DNA of 64,000 bases from Neisseria montereyensis. Its GTDB lineage: Bacteria; Pseudomonadota; Gammaproteobacteria; Burkholderiales; Neisseriaceae. Under the pieces are notes generated by a model that saw only the letters and a list, made by a program, of their open reading frames with translations, was not told where the DNA came from and did not search any database. This document shows positions 7,461-14,841 of the stretch, piece by piece. Positions within the stretch are counted from its first letter, which is position 1, and the number at the start of each line of letters is the position of its first letter. The translations under genes were made by a program, and so were the position numbers. The stretch covers positions 310,001 to 374,000 of the forward strand of contig NZ_JANUXW010000002.1 in the NCBI RefSeq assembly GCF_024834045.1. Direction: 5' to 3'.

Positions 7461-9668
7461 ATGAATTATTCCCAATTTTCTATGAAGCCTTTGTGTTTGA
7501 CCTTGTTGATGTTGGGCGGTGTGACATCCGTATATGCGGATGATGAGCCGACAGTTGAGTTGGAAAGTGTCACTATTACGGCTCAACGACCGTCGGCGTG
7601 GCAATCCCCTCCGGGTGTAGTGGCTATCCGTAGTGCGACGGCAACGAAGACGGATACTCGGATTGACCACACTCCGGCATCAATATCGGTAATCACCCGT
7701 GATCAAATGCGGGATCAGGGTGATGAAACAGTTGCTCAGGCTTTACGTTATACACCGGGTGTTTATTCCGAATCCAGAACCAGTACCCGCTACGATAGTA
7801 TTTTTATGCGTGGTTTTGGTGGTTTTGGTAGGGAGGCCAATTTTGTTCAATACTTGGATGGTCAACGTTTGGCACGGGGATTGAGTTATCTGAATCCCAA
7901 TGTGGATCCGTTTTTGTTGGAACGTATTGATGTTGTACGCGGGGCAAACTCGGTGCAATACGGGCAAATCAGCCCGGGTGGTATGGTAAACCAAATTAGT
8001 AGACGTGCTCACTTTACACCCGGAGGTGAGGTAGAAGCTAGATTGGGCAATAATCAGCAACGGGTTCTTGGTTTCGACGTTAATCAGCCGTTAGGGCCGA
8101 GCGGGGAAGAAAAAGTGGCGGTACGGTTGGGCGGTGTATACCGCTATAACGAATCTGAAACCGATTTGAAAACAAAACGCTACGCGTTGGCACCTTCGGT
8201 TACATGGAAAATCGGCCCGAAAACAGAGTTGACTGCCCATGCATTTTGGCAACGAGATCCGGAGGGTGGCGAGTATAATTCATTGCCCGCATTAGGTACG
8301 TTAATTGATAACCCTGCCGGCAATGTGCCGCGCCACGAGTTTTTAGGCGATCGTGATTTTGAACGTTATAACCGTCATTATTATACTTTGGGCTATCGTT
8401 TTTCTCATAGTTTTAATGACAATATATCGTTTCAGCATAATCTTTTGTATTCAAAAGGTCGGTCTTCTTTCCGTAATACATCGTTGTTGGCTTATTTGTC
8501 GGGTAGTAACTGGTCGCGTACATCTACGGCTGCGGATGAGCATGCGCGTGGCTTGAGTGCCGATATGCAATGGCGGTTCCGTTTCCATACCGGATCGGTA
8601 CAACACAGTTTGAATACCGGTTTGGATTATTTCGATACACGTTCCGATCGTTTATTGGGTAATTTGCGTGGTGCAATGGTACCGCCGGTTGATACCAGCA
8701 ATCCGCAACCAAGCAACATTCCTACACCACCGTGGAATAGTGACAGTAACCATAAACAACGCCAATGGGGGATTTATCTGCAAGATCAAATTGAAGCCGG
8801 GCCGTGGTTGGCGCAGTTAGGTTTGCGTCATGATAAAGTGCGTACGCGCGATACCGTTGATGTTTTGCCCGCACGCAGACGTACTACCGATACCAATTTG
8901 ACCGATAGTAAAACCACTTATCAAGCCGGTGTCATGTATCGGTTTGCTTCGGGTGTATCCCCTTATTTGAGTTATTCCACTTCATTTGAACCCACCGTTG
9001 ATGCCAATCCGTTTGGTGATCCGTTTTTGCCAACCACGGCTAAGCAGTGGGAGGCGGGCTTGAAATACCGTCCGCAAGGTATGCGAGCATTATTTAGCGG
9101 CTCGGCTTTTGATTTGACCCGAGATAATGTATTGACTAAGGATGTACGTCCGGGTGCCAATCCCAATGCCCGTATTCAAACCGGTCAGGTTCAGGTGCGT
9201 GGTTTGGAACTTGAAGCACGGATGGATTTAAATGATCGTTTGAGTACGATTGCAACAGGCACTTGGCTGCGCCCGAAGGTAAGCCGTACCAATATTGCTG
9301 AAGAGGCCGGTAAACAGCCGGTAGGGGTGCCTAAAACAATGGCATCGTTATGGGCACAATATGCGTTTTTAAATCAAAATCTGGAATTGGCTGCCGGTGT
9401 GCGTTATGTGTCATCTAGCTATGCCGATGTTGCCAATACGTTTAAAGTACCGTCTAAAACATTAATTGATCTTGGCGCACGTTATAATTTAGGCCATATT
9501 AGTCCGAATTTGAAGGGTGCGGTAGCTTCGCTGAATGTGCATAACTTAACCGATAAGGAACATTATGGAGGCTGTTTCAGCCGTGGTTTGGAAGGCAATT
9601 CAACGACCACGCAATGTTTCCCGGGTAGTCGCCGCAGCGTGGTATTAGGCTTAAATTATGCTTGGTAA
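7461..9668 (+). CDS. TonB-dependent siderophore receptor
   Basis: Outer-membrane gated barrel importing a ferric siderophore with energy from TonB. The 735-residue product has a signal peptide ending SVYA-DDEP (about residue 27), a TonB box in VELESVTITA, a plug domain (IDHTPASISVITRDQM, QALRYTPGVYSES, IFMRGFGGFG, LERIDVVRGANSVQYGQ, PGGMVNQISRR) and a 22-strand-type barrel ending in an aromatic residue (LNYAW). The sequence belongs to the TIGR01783-type siderophore receptor group; the ligand cannot be told. The start is uncertain: ATG 7461 gives the cleanest signal peptide, ATG 7449 is in frame, neither has a strong ribosome site. The stop overlaps the start of the esterase gene by 11 bases, so they are coupled. 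Confidence 0.9.
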   Translation: MNYSQFSMKPLCLTLLMLGGVTSVYADDEPTVELESVTITAQRPSAWQSPPGVVAIRSATATKTDTRIDHTPASISVITRDQMRDQGDETVAQALRYTPGVYSESRTSTRYDSIFMRGFGGFGREANFVQYLDGQRLARGLSYLNPNVDPFLLERIDVVRGANSVQYGQISPGGMVNQISRRAHFTPGGEVEARLGNNQQRVLGFDVNQPLGPSGEEKVAVRLGGVYRYNESETDLKTKRYALAPSVTWKIGPKTELTAHAFWQRDPEGGEYNSLPALGTLIDNPAGNVPRHEFLGDRDFERYNRHYYTLGYRFSHSFNDNISFQHNLLYSKGRSSFRNTSLLAYLSGSNWSRTSTAADEHARGLSADMQWRFRFHTGSVQHSLNTGLDYFDTRSDRLLGNLRGAMVPPVDTSNPQPSNIPTPPWNSDSNHKQRQWGIYLQDQIEAGPWLAQLGLRHDKVRTRDTVDVLPARRRTTDTNLTDSKTTYQAGVMYRFASGVSPYLSYSTSFEPTVDANPFGDPFLPTTAKQWEAGLKYRPQGMRALFSGSAFDLTRDNVLTKDVRPGANPNARIQTGQVQVRGLELEARMDLNDRLSTIATGTWLRPKVSRTNIAEEAGKQPVGVPKTMASLWAQYAFLNQNLELAAGVRYVSSSYADVANTFKVPSKTLIDLGARYNLGHISPNLKGAVASLNVHNLTDKEHYGGCFSRGLEGNSTTTQCFPGSRRSVVLGLNYAW

Positions 9669-10641
9669 TATTTTAAAAAAAATAACGTTTATCGTTGTTA
9701 TTTTAGGGCTGGGGATGCCATTGGTTTTTGCGCAAACCCAGCCTGATAAAATGAGTTTTATGAGTGATGCAAAATTAGTAGGTGCAAAAGAATATACATT
9801 GACAAGCCGTCACACCGGTAAAACATATCGTGTCCAAGTTATTGCAACAGGTGCGGAGCCGGAAGGTGGTTATCCCGTATTGTATGTTTTAGATGGTGAT
9901 GCACTATTTCCCGTAGCGGCAATGGCTGCCGAAGGTATGGTTATGCGGGCAATGGAGAATAATACGGTTCCCATGTTGATTGTCGGTATCGGCTATCCGA
10001 ACGGGAAATTATTGAATGTAGCAGCGAGGGCGGAGGATTACACCCCGCCGTCTGAAAATTATCAAAATACCGGTGACCGCCGTAATAAAAAGTTTGGTGG
10101 TGCCGAGCGGTTTTATCAGTTCCTACAAGATGAATTGAAAACAGATATCGCTAAACGCTTTCATGTGAATCAAGATTGGCAAAGTTTATTTGGTCATTCT
10201 TATGGCGGCTTATTCGGCCTGTATACATTGTTTAACCATCCCAATAGTTTTCAAAATTATTTGGTTGCCAGTCCTTCGATATGGTGGAATCAGCAACGTA
10301 TTTGGCAAGACTGGCCAAAGTTCTTAAAAAATATTAATCAGGTAAAACAAACTGTCGGTGTACGTTTGACCGTAGGTGAGTATGAGGAAAAAATAGCTCC
10401 TCATTTGGCACAAAATCAGGAACGTCAAAATATATTAACGCGTCGAGGCATGATTCGGGAAACGTTATTATTGGAGCGTCGTCTTTCAGAGTTACCTGAA
10501 AAAAAAGTAGATACGGAGGTGCGTATTTATGATGCGGAAACGCATGCGACCAGTGTGTTACCGGCACTGCTTGATGGTTTGAAATGGTTGTATGTGCGTT
10601 GTCACATGCAACAGCAATGCTCGGAATCTATGGAAAAATAG
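9658..10641 (+). CDS. Periplasmic siderophore esterase-like alpha/beta hydrolase (IroE/Fes type)
   Basis: A 327-residue alpha/beta hydrolase of the esterase family that includes enterobactin and bacillibactin esterases and IroE. It opens with a hydrophobic signal sequence (ILKKITFIVVILGLGMPLVF, cut near AQTQ), then PVLYVLDGDALFP and the nucleophile elbow GHSYGG with Ser181; His296 in DAETHATSV is the likely catalytic histidine. SPSIWWNQ is typical of the group. Its overlap with the receptor gene strongly suggests that it processes the ferric siderophore carried by that receptor, cutting the scaffold in the periplasm to release or trap iron (inference). No siderophore synthesis genes are nearby, so a borrowed siderophore is likely. 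Confidence 0.85.
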   Translation: MLGNILKKITFIVVILGLGMPLVFAQTQPDKMSFMSDAKLVGAKEYTLTSRHTGKTYRVQVIATGAEPEGGYPVLYVLDGDALFPVAAMAAEGMVMRAMENNTVPMLIVGIGYPNGKLLNVAARAEDYTPPSENYQNTGDRRNKKFGGAERFYQFLQDELKTDIAKRFHVNQDWQSLFGHSYGGLFGLYTLFNHPNSFQNYLVASPSIWWNQQRIWQDWPKFLKNINQVKQTVGVRLTVGEYEEKIAPHLAQNQERQNILTRRGMIRETLLLERRLSELPEKKVDTEVRIYDAETHATSVLPALLDGLKWLYVRCHMQQQCSESMEK

Positions 10642-10831
10642 AATTTATTTTAAAAATAAAACAGTATCTTTTCATTTCAAAATATGTAGTTATTAAGAGG
10701 GTGTTGTAGTGTCTTATAATTTATTTGACATAATTTTGGTAGATATGGATTTTTTTAAATAGTCGGCATAAATAATGTTGGTAATGATGATATACCTGGA
10801 TGAAATATAGTAGTAATATTGTTATAAGCGT

Positions 10832-10843
10832 ATTGTTATAACA
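10832..10843 (+). promoter_or_regulatory. Palindrome in front of the merB-like gene
   Basis: TGTTATAACA (10834-10843) is a perfect 10-base palindrome 11 bases ahead of the ribosome site; the 9-mer ATTGTTATA occurs at 10818 and 10832. It could be an operator or part of a promoter. No regulator is identified. Confidence 0.3.
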
Positions 10844-10864
10844 TTACATTTTTTGGAGGGTATA

Positions 10865-11473
10865 ATGCAACAAGCCATTTCTATTCGTGATTATTTTACA
10901 CGTCCTATGGTCGCACGCTTGTCATTGGAAGAAAATACGATAAGGGAAAACGTGATGCAGGCTATGATCGCCAGCCGTAATGCTTATCCGCTGGCCGATG
11001 CGCCTAATCGGGAAATACTGCAAAATTTAGCCGAGCGTAATATATTGGCATTGGCCGGTGATGCAGTGGTTGCTGCTTATCCGGTTTCAGGATTGGCGAC
11101 GAATAAACGGGTTATTTTTGCTGATGGTCGTGAAGCTTATGCTATGTGTGCGATTGATGCTTTAGGGTTTCATTATGCTTTTGGTGAAGATATCCGTATT
11201 GAAAGCGAATGTGAGTCATGCGGTGAGAAAATTGTGCTTGCTATGCATGCGGGGCGTATTGATGTGTTAGAGGGCGGTAATGATATTCATGTATTGCATA
11301 CGGATTTGGAAAATAACCATAATTGGTCATGCAGTTGCTGTAATCTGATGCATTTCTTTTCTTGCTCTGAACAGTTGAATACTTGGCAAAGTGCACATGG
11401 TCACGAACAAAAAACATTTGCTTTAGATTTGGAAACTGCCAATAAAGTGGCGTGGTTACTGTTTGCACGTTAG
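10865..11473 (+). CDS. Alkylmercury-lyase (MerB) family protein
   Basis: A 202-residue protein matching organomercurial lyase over its whole length. MerB uses Cys96, Asp99 and Cys159 to cleave carbon-mercury bonds; here the equivalents are Cys95 and Asp98 in AMCAIDALGF and Cys159 in CCNLMHFFSC, followed by the conserved W-S-HG helix. A structural cysteine pair sits in ESECESCGE (116, 119). The N-terminal helical domain and YPVSGLATN-KRV are also family-typical. Start at ATG 10865 with GGAGGG at 10855-10860. There is no merA, merR, merT or merP in the window, and the gene follows a siderophore receptor/esterase pair, so a role other than mercury resistance is possible. A stand-alone lyase remains the simplest reading of the conserved residues. 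Confidence 0.78.
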   Translation: MQQAISIRDYFTRPMVARLSLEENTIRENVMQAMIASRNAYPLADAPNREILQNLAERNILALAGDAVVAAYPVSGLATNKRVIFADGREAYAMCAIDALGFHYAFGEDIRIESECESCGEKIVLAMHAGRIDVLEGGNDIHVLHTDLENNHNWSCSCCNLMHFFSCSEQLNTWQSAHGHEQKTFALDLETANKVAWLLFAR

Positions 11474-11949
11474 ATTTCTCTTGAAACTAGGGTGGTGTGC
11501 TCCTATTTCAGTTGCATAGGATGGTGTACACTATTTTATTAAGGGGTGTTTGATATCCTAACTGTTTATTTAATATATTAAATTCTAATTTAAGAAGTAT
11601 TTCTATCTGGTTTACATGCTAAAAATTTCTTCTTTCTATTGGATTTAGTGTTAAAGTGTTATTATTTTCTTAGTTAGATTTTTGTTTGGATTGATTTACA
11701 TTCTGATTTATAAAAAATCGTAACTACCTTATTTAGCTTAAGGTAGTTACTTGTTTTAATTTATACTTTATAATTGATTAAATTTTACGGCTATTCTTTC
11801 TTTTGTGTTGATACTGCTTTTCGTGTTTGTGCTTTGACGGGTTATGAAACTTACTTATAATGCTATCTATGGTTAATCGCTTGGATTACTTTTAAAGCTT
11901 CATCTAAATAGCTTATAAAAAATACAAAATATAATAGATAGGAAATATC
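11474..11949. other. AT-rich gap merB-like to pirin
   Basis: About 475 bases, strongly AT-rich, without a credible gene. A perfect 12-bp hairpin lies at 11720-11750 (separate entry). No known RNA motif is recognised; promoter elements for the pirin gene are presumably close to 11900. Confidence 0.5.
11720..11750 (+). terminator. Hairpin terminator in the merB-pirin gap
   Basis: GTAACTACCTTA (11720-11731) pairs perfectly with 11739-11750 around a 7-base loop, with T-rich sequence after it and A-rich sequence before it, so it could work on both strands. It is not DUS-based. Confidence 0.65.
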
Positions 11950-12687
11950 ATGCAAGCAGTCTACCATCCGGCAGGTTCTCGAGGGTTTGCTAATCACGGT
12001 TGGCTTAAAAGTGCACACACTTTCAGTTTTGCTGATTATTACAATCCTGAACGCATGAGTTTTGGTGTGCTTCGCGTGATAAATGATGATTTCATTGAAG
12101 GCGGTCAAGGATTTGGTGCACATCCGCATCGTGATATGGAAATTGTTTCCATTCCTCTTGCTGGTGATTTGATGCATAAAGACAGTATGGGGAATGGTAG
12201 TATTATTAAAAATGGTGATGTACAGGTTATGTCAGCAGGAACCGGTGTTGTTCATAGTGAGATGAATGCTAATCCGGATAGTGCTGTAAAATTGTTGCAG
12301 ATATGGTTGTTGCCTCGCAAAAATAGCGTTAAGCCTCGGTATCAACAAATCACTGTTGCTGATAAAGCAAAACCAAATGAGTTTCAACAGATTTTATCGC
12401 CGAATGAAGATGATGAAGGCGTATGGATACATCAAAATGCTTGGTTTTCATTAGCCAAATTTTCAGACGGCACCCAAAGGCGCTATGATGTGAAACGCAA
12501 AGGCAATGGTGTTTATATTTTTATAATAAAAGGAAAAGCCAAAGTTGGTGGAATGCCTTTAAGTGAACGTGATGGCTTAGGCCTATGGGATATAGATGGT
12601 TTCGATGTAAAAGCAGTGGGTGATGCAGAAATTTTGCTAATGGATGTACCGATGGATATTAAAGCTAATATTAACCAATTGAACTAA
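11950..12687 (+). CDS. Pirin family protein (YhhW-like)
   Basis: Cupin-fold pirin of 245 residues, the bacterial YhhW subgroup with quercetin 2,3-dioxygenase-like activity. The N-terminal cupin carries the metal site: His-X-His in AHPHRDMEIVSIPL and His/Glu in GTGVVHSEMN; the opening FANHGWLKSAHTFSFADYY and RVINDDFIEGGQGFG are family hallmarks. AGGAAA before the ATG supports the start. Cytoplasmic; physiological substrate unknown. It heads a run of plus-strand genes (nitroreductase, isochorismatase-like, XapX, amidohydrolase, second pirin) that look like a redox or xenobiotic response set. The gene is more AT-rich than the flanking housekeeping genes. Confidence 0.9.
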   Translation: MQAVYHPAGSRGFANHGWLKSAHTFSFADYYNPERMSFGVLRVINDDFIEGGQGFGAHPHRDMEIVSIPLAGDLMHKDSMGNGSIIKNGDVQVMSAGTGVVHSEMNANPDSAVKLLQIWLLPRKNSVKPRYQQITVADKAKPNEFQQILSPNEDDEGVWIHQNAWFSLAKFSDGTQRRYDVKRKGNGVYIFIIKGKAKVGGMPLSERDGLGLWDIDGFDVKAVGDAEILLMDVPMDIKANINQLN

Positions 12688-12708
12688 CCAATAGGAATAT
12701 GAAATAAA

Positions 12709-13413
12709 ATGTTAAAATTTTTAAGCCGAATTTTTAAGCCGTCTGAAAAAAATCTCGGACAAAATTCTACTCAACCTGTAACAACTGAAACAAAGGAAAC
12801 AAAAATGTCTTTAGTACAAACTTTACAACAAGCTGCAGAAACTCGTCGCTCTGTTTATGCTTTGAACAAAAACTTGCCTGTAAGCAAACAAGAAGTTGCT
12901 CAAGTAATTGAGCATGCAGTAAAACACACACCTTCTGCTTTCAACTCACAATCAACCCGCGTTGTTGTATTGTTTGGCGCAGAACATGAAAAATTATGGG
13001 ACATTGCTATTTCAGAATTGCGTAAAATCGTACCTGCTGAAAGCTTCAAACCTACTGAAGATAAATTGAATATGTTTAAAGCTGCTGCCGGTAGCGTATT
13101 GTTCTTCGAAGATAAAAACGTTGTTGAAAGCTTGCAAGAACAATTTGCTGCTTATGCTGCTAACTTCCCGATTTGGGCCGAGCATACCAATGCCATGCAC
13201 CAATATGCCGTATGGTCTACATTGGCCGCTGCCAATATCGGCGGTAACTTACAACACTACAATCCGATCATTGATGAAGAAGTGGCTAAAGCTTGGAATG
13301 TTCCTGCAAACTGGACATTGCGTGCACAATTAGTATTCGGTGGTATTGATGCTCCTGCAGGTGAAAAAGCATTTGCCCCTGTAGAAGAACGCCTGAAAGT
13401 TTATGGCCTGTAA
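12709..13413 (+). CDS. Nitroreductase family FMN oxidoreductase
   Basis: FMN-dependent NAD(P)H oxidoreductase of the nitroreductase fold. The family domain begins MSLVQTLQQAAETRRSVYAL (phosphate-binding RRS), followed by HTPSAFNSQSTRVV (FMN contact) and a C-terminal half with AANIGGNLQHYNP. The reading frame opens at ATG 12709 with a 32-residue extension that includes a DUS (AAGCCGTCTGAAAAA read as K-P-S-E-K); ATG 12805, preceded by AAGGAAA, gives a 202-residue protein of standard family length and may be the true start. Codon choice in the body (many TTC, AAC, GCT) suggests strong expression. Sits 21 bases after the pirin gene, so probably co-transcribed. Substrate unknown; quinones or nitro-compounds are typical. 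Confidence 0.85.
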   Translation: MLKFLSRIFKPSEKNLGQNSTQPVTTETKETKMSLVQTLQQAAETRRSVYALNKNLPVSKQEVAQVIEHAVKHTPSAFNSQSTRVVVLFGAEHEKLWDIAISELRKIVPAESFKPTEDKLNMFKAAAGSVLFFEDKNVVESLQEQFAAYAANFPIWAEHTNAMHQYAVWSTLAAANIGGNLQHYNPIIDEEVAKAWNVPANWTLRAQLVFGGIDAPAGEKAFAPVEERLKVYGL

Positions 13414-13565
13414 TCTTTTATACTTGTAATTTTATATATTAGGGCTGACATAAGGCAGCCCGGCCAGAACAGCAATAATATATGTATAAGAGATTACTGA
13501 TCTTTACATGATTATTGCTGTTTCTGCTTTTAATCCTTATGCTCACATCATTTAAGGAGTTTGTA

Positions 13566-14252
13566 ATGTCAAACAAATATTTAGAGCTTTTAACACCAGA
13601 AAACAGCCAGTTAATTATCATTGATCATCAACCTCAAATGGCATTTGGTGTTCAATCTATCGATCGTCAAGTACTGAAAAACAATGTGGTTGCATTGGCT
13701 AAATCCGCTAAGATTTTCAATATTCCGACCACTATTACTACTGTAGAAACAGAAGGGTTCTCAGGTCATACTTACCCTGAATTATTGGCTGTATTCCCAG
13801 AAAACAAAATTCTTGAGCGTACTTCCATGAACTCTTGGGATGATCAAAACGTGCGTGATGCCTTGGCAAAAAACGGCCGTAAAAAAGTAGTTGTTGCCGG
13901 GTTGTGGACTGAAGTATGTAATCTTTCTTTTGCATTATGCGCAGCATTGGAAGGGGACTATGAAATTTACATGGTTGCCGATGCATCCGGTGGTACTTCT
14001 GTAGATGCACACAAATATGCTATGGATCGCATGGTTCAAGCAGGTATCGTTCCTGTTACTTGGCAACAAGTATTGCTCGAATGGCAACGTGACTGGGCGC
14101 GTAAAGATACTTACGATGCAGTAATGGATGTTGTAAGAGAGCATTCAGGTGCCTATGGTATGGGCGTGGATTATGCTTACACTATGGTACATAAAGCACC
14201 GGAACGTGTACAACATGGAGAACGGATTGGTCCGAATCCTGCCAATAAATAA
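13566..14252 (+). CDS. Isochorismatase-family cysteine hydrolase (YcaC-like)
   Basis: Cysteine hydrolase of 228 residues with the isochorismatase/nicotinamidase fold. The triad can be read as Asp in IIDHQPQM, Lys in the RKKVVVAG strand region and Cys in LWTEVCNLSFA; MVADASGGTS is also characteristic of the YcaC group. Start at ATG 13566 with AAGGAG at 13554-13559. A GC-rich small hairpin (13442-13461) lies between the nitroreductase stop and this gene but lacks a T tract. YcaC-like proteins are octameric and of uncertain substrate. The gene is part of the pirin/nitroreductase cluster and is followed by a 13-bp terminator. Confidence 0.87.
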   Translation: MSNKYLELLTPENSQLIIIDHQPQMAFGVQSIDRQVLKNNVVALAKSAKIFNIPTTITTVETEGFSGHTYPELLAVFPENKILERTSMNSWDDQNVRDALAKNGRKKVVVAGLWTEVCNLSFALCAALEGDYEIYMVADASGGTSVDAHKYAMDRMVQAGIVPVTWQQVLLEWQRDWARKDTYDAVMDVVREHSGAYGMGVDYAYTMVHKAPERVQHGERIGPNPANK

Positions 14253-14274
14253 GCTGTAAAAATTAGCGTATAAC

Positions 14275-14338
14275 AATAAACCCAACTTGGCATGATTTAA
14301 CTTACATATATAAAGTTGAATGAGCAGTTGGGTTTATT
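14275..14338 (+). terminator. Terminator after the isochorismatase-like gene
   Basis: AATAAACCCAACT (14275-14287) pairs perfectly with 14326-14338; the 38-base loop can itself fold through AACTT/AAGTT. A TTTT run follows. Confidence 0.7.
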
Positions 14339-14449
14339 TTTCAATAAAGTTTATGTTTTTAATATTACTAACCTGTAATATTGTGGTTTGTAATTTAATT
14401 TGTATTAAAAAAATTTGAATATTACACATTTCAATGAGTAGGATAGATT

Positions 14450-14698
14450 ATGAAACTCTATTTGGTTTCACTGGCTGTCGGTATATTGGCAGGCATACTT
14501 TACGGATTATTGAACGTACGTTCACCCGCTCCTCCAGTAGTGGCATTGATAGGTCTGTTAGGCATGTTGATTGGCGAACAAGCAGTTCCTTTTGCGAAAC
14601 AATTGTTTTCCCGACAAGAGACTGCTGCTGTGGTAAGTGAAACTACGGTAGATCAAAATCAAGATCAAAATAAAGCACAGTCTGCTGAAAAACCCTGA
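14450..14698 (+). CDS. XapX domain membrane protein
   Basis: Short membrane protein of 82 residues with the XapX (DUF1427) domain: a first helix YLVSLAVGILAGILYGLL, the signature VRSPAPPVVALIGLLGMLIGEQ and a polar, Gln/Asn-rich C-terminal tail that is likely cytoplasmic. The domain's function is unknown; it is often encoded beside amidohydrolases and isochorismatase-like hydrolases, as here. Start at 14450 with a weak AGGATAG site about ten bases upstream. Confidence 0.8.
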   Translation: MKLYLVSLAVGILAGILYGLLNVRSPAPPVVALIGLLGMLIGEQAVPFAKQLFSRQETAAVVSETTVDQNQDQNKAQSAEKP

Positions 14699-14841
14699 AT
14701 ATAAGCAGGATTGGGCTTTTTGCTTATTATGTTATGAATAATAGGCCGCTAGGGGCTGTGGTGTCATATATATTGGTATAAGTTATTTAACCATGGCCGC
14801 TAACCATCATTGAAAGTCGTTCAGACTAGAAAGGAATATTT

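Noticed and set aside
13442-13461. Hairpin GGGCTG/CAGCCC between nitroreductase and isochorismatase-like genes
   Set aside because: Only six base pairs and no T tract, so not called a terminator.
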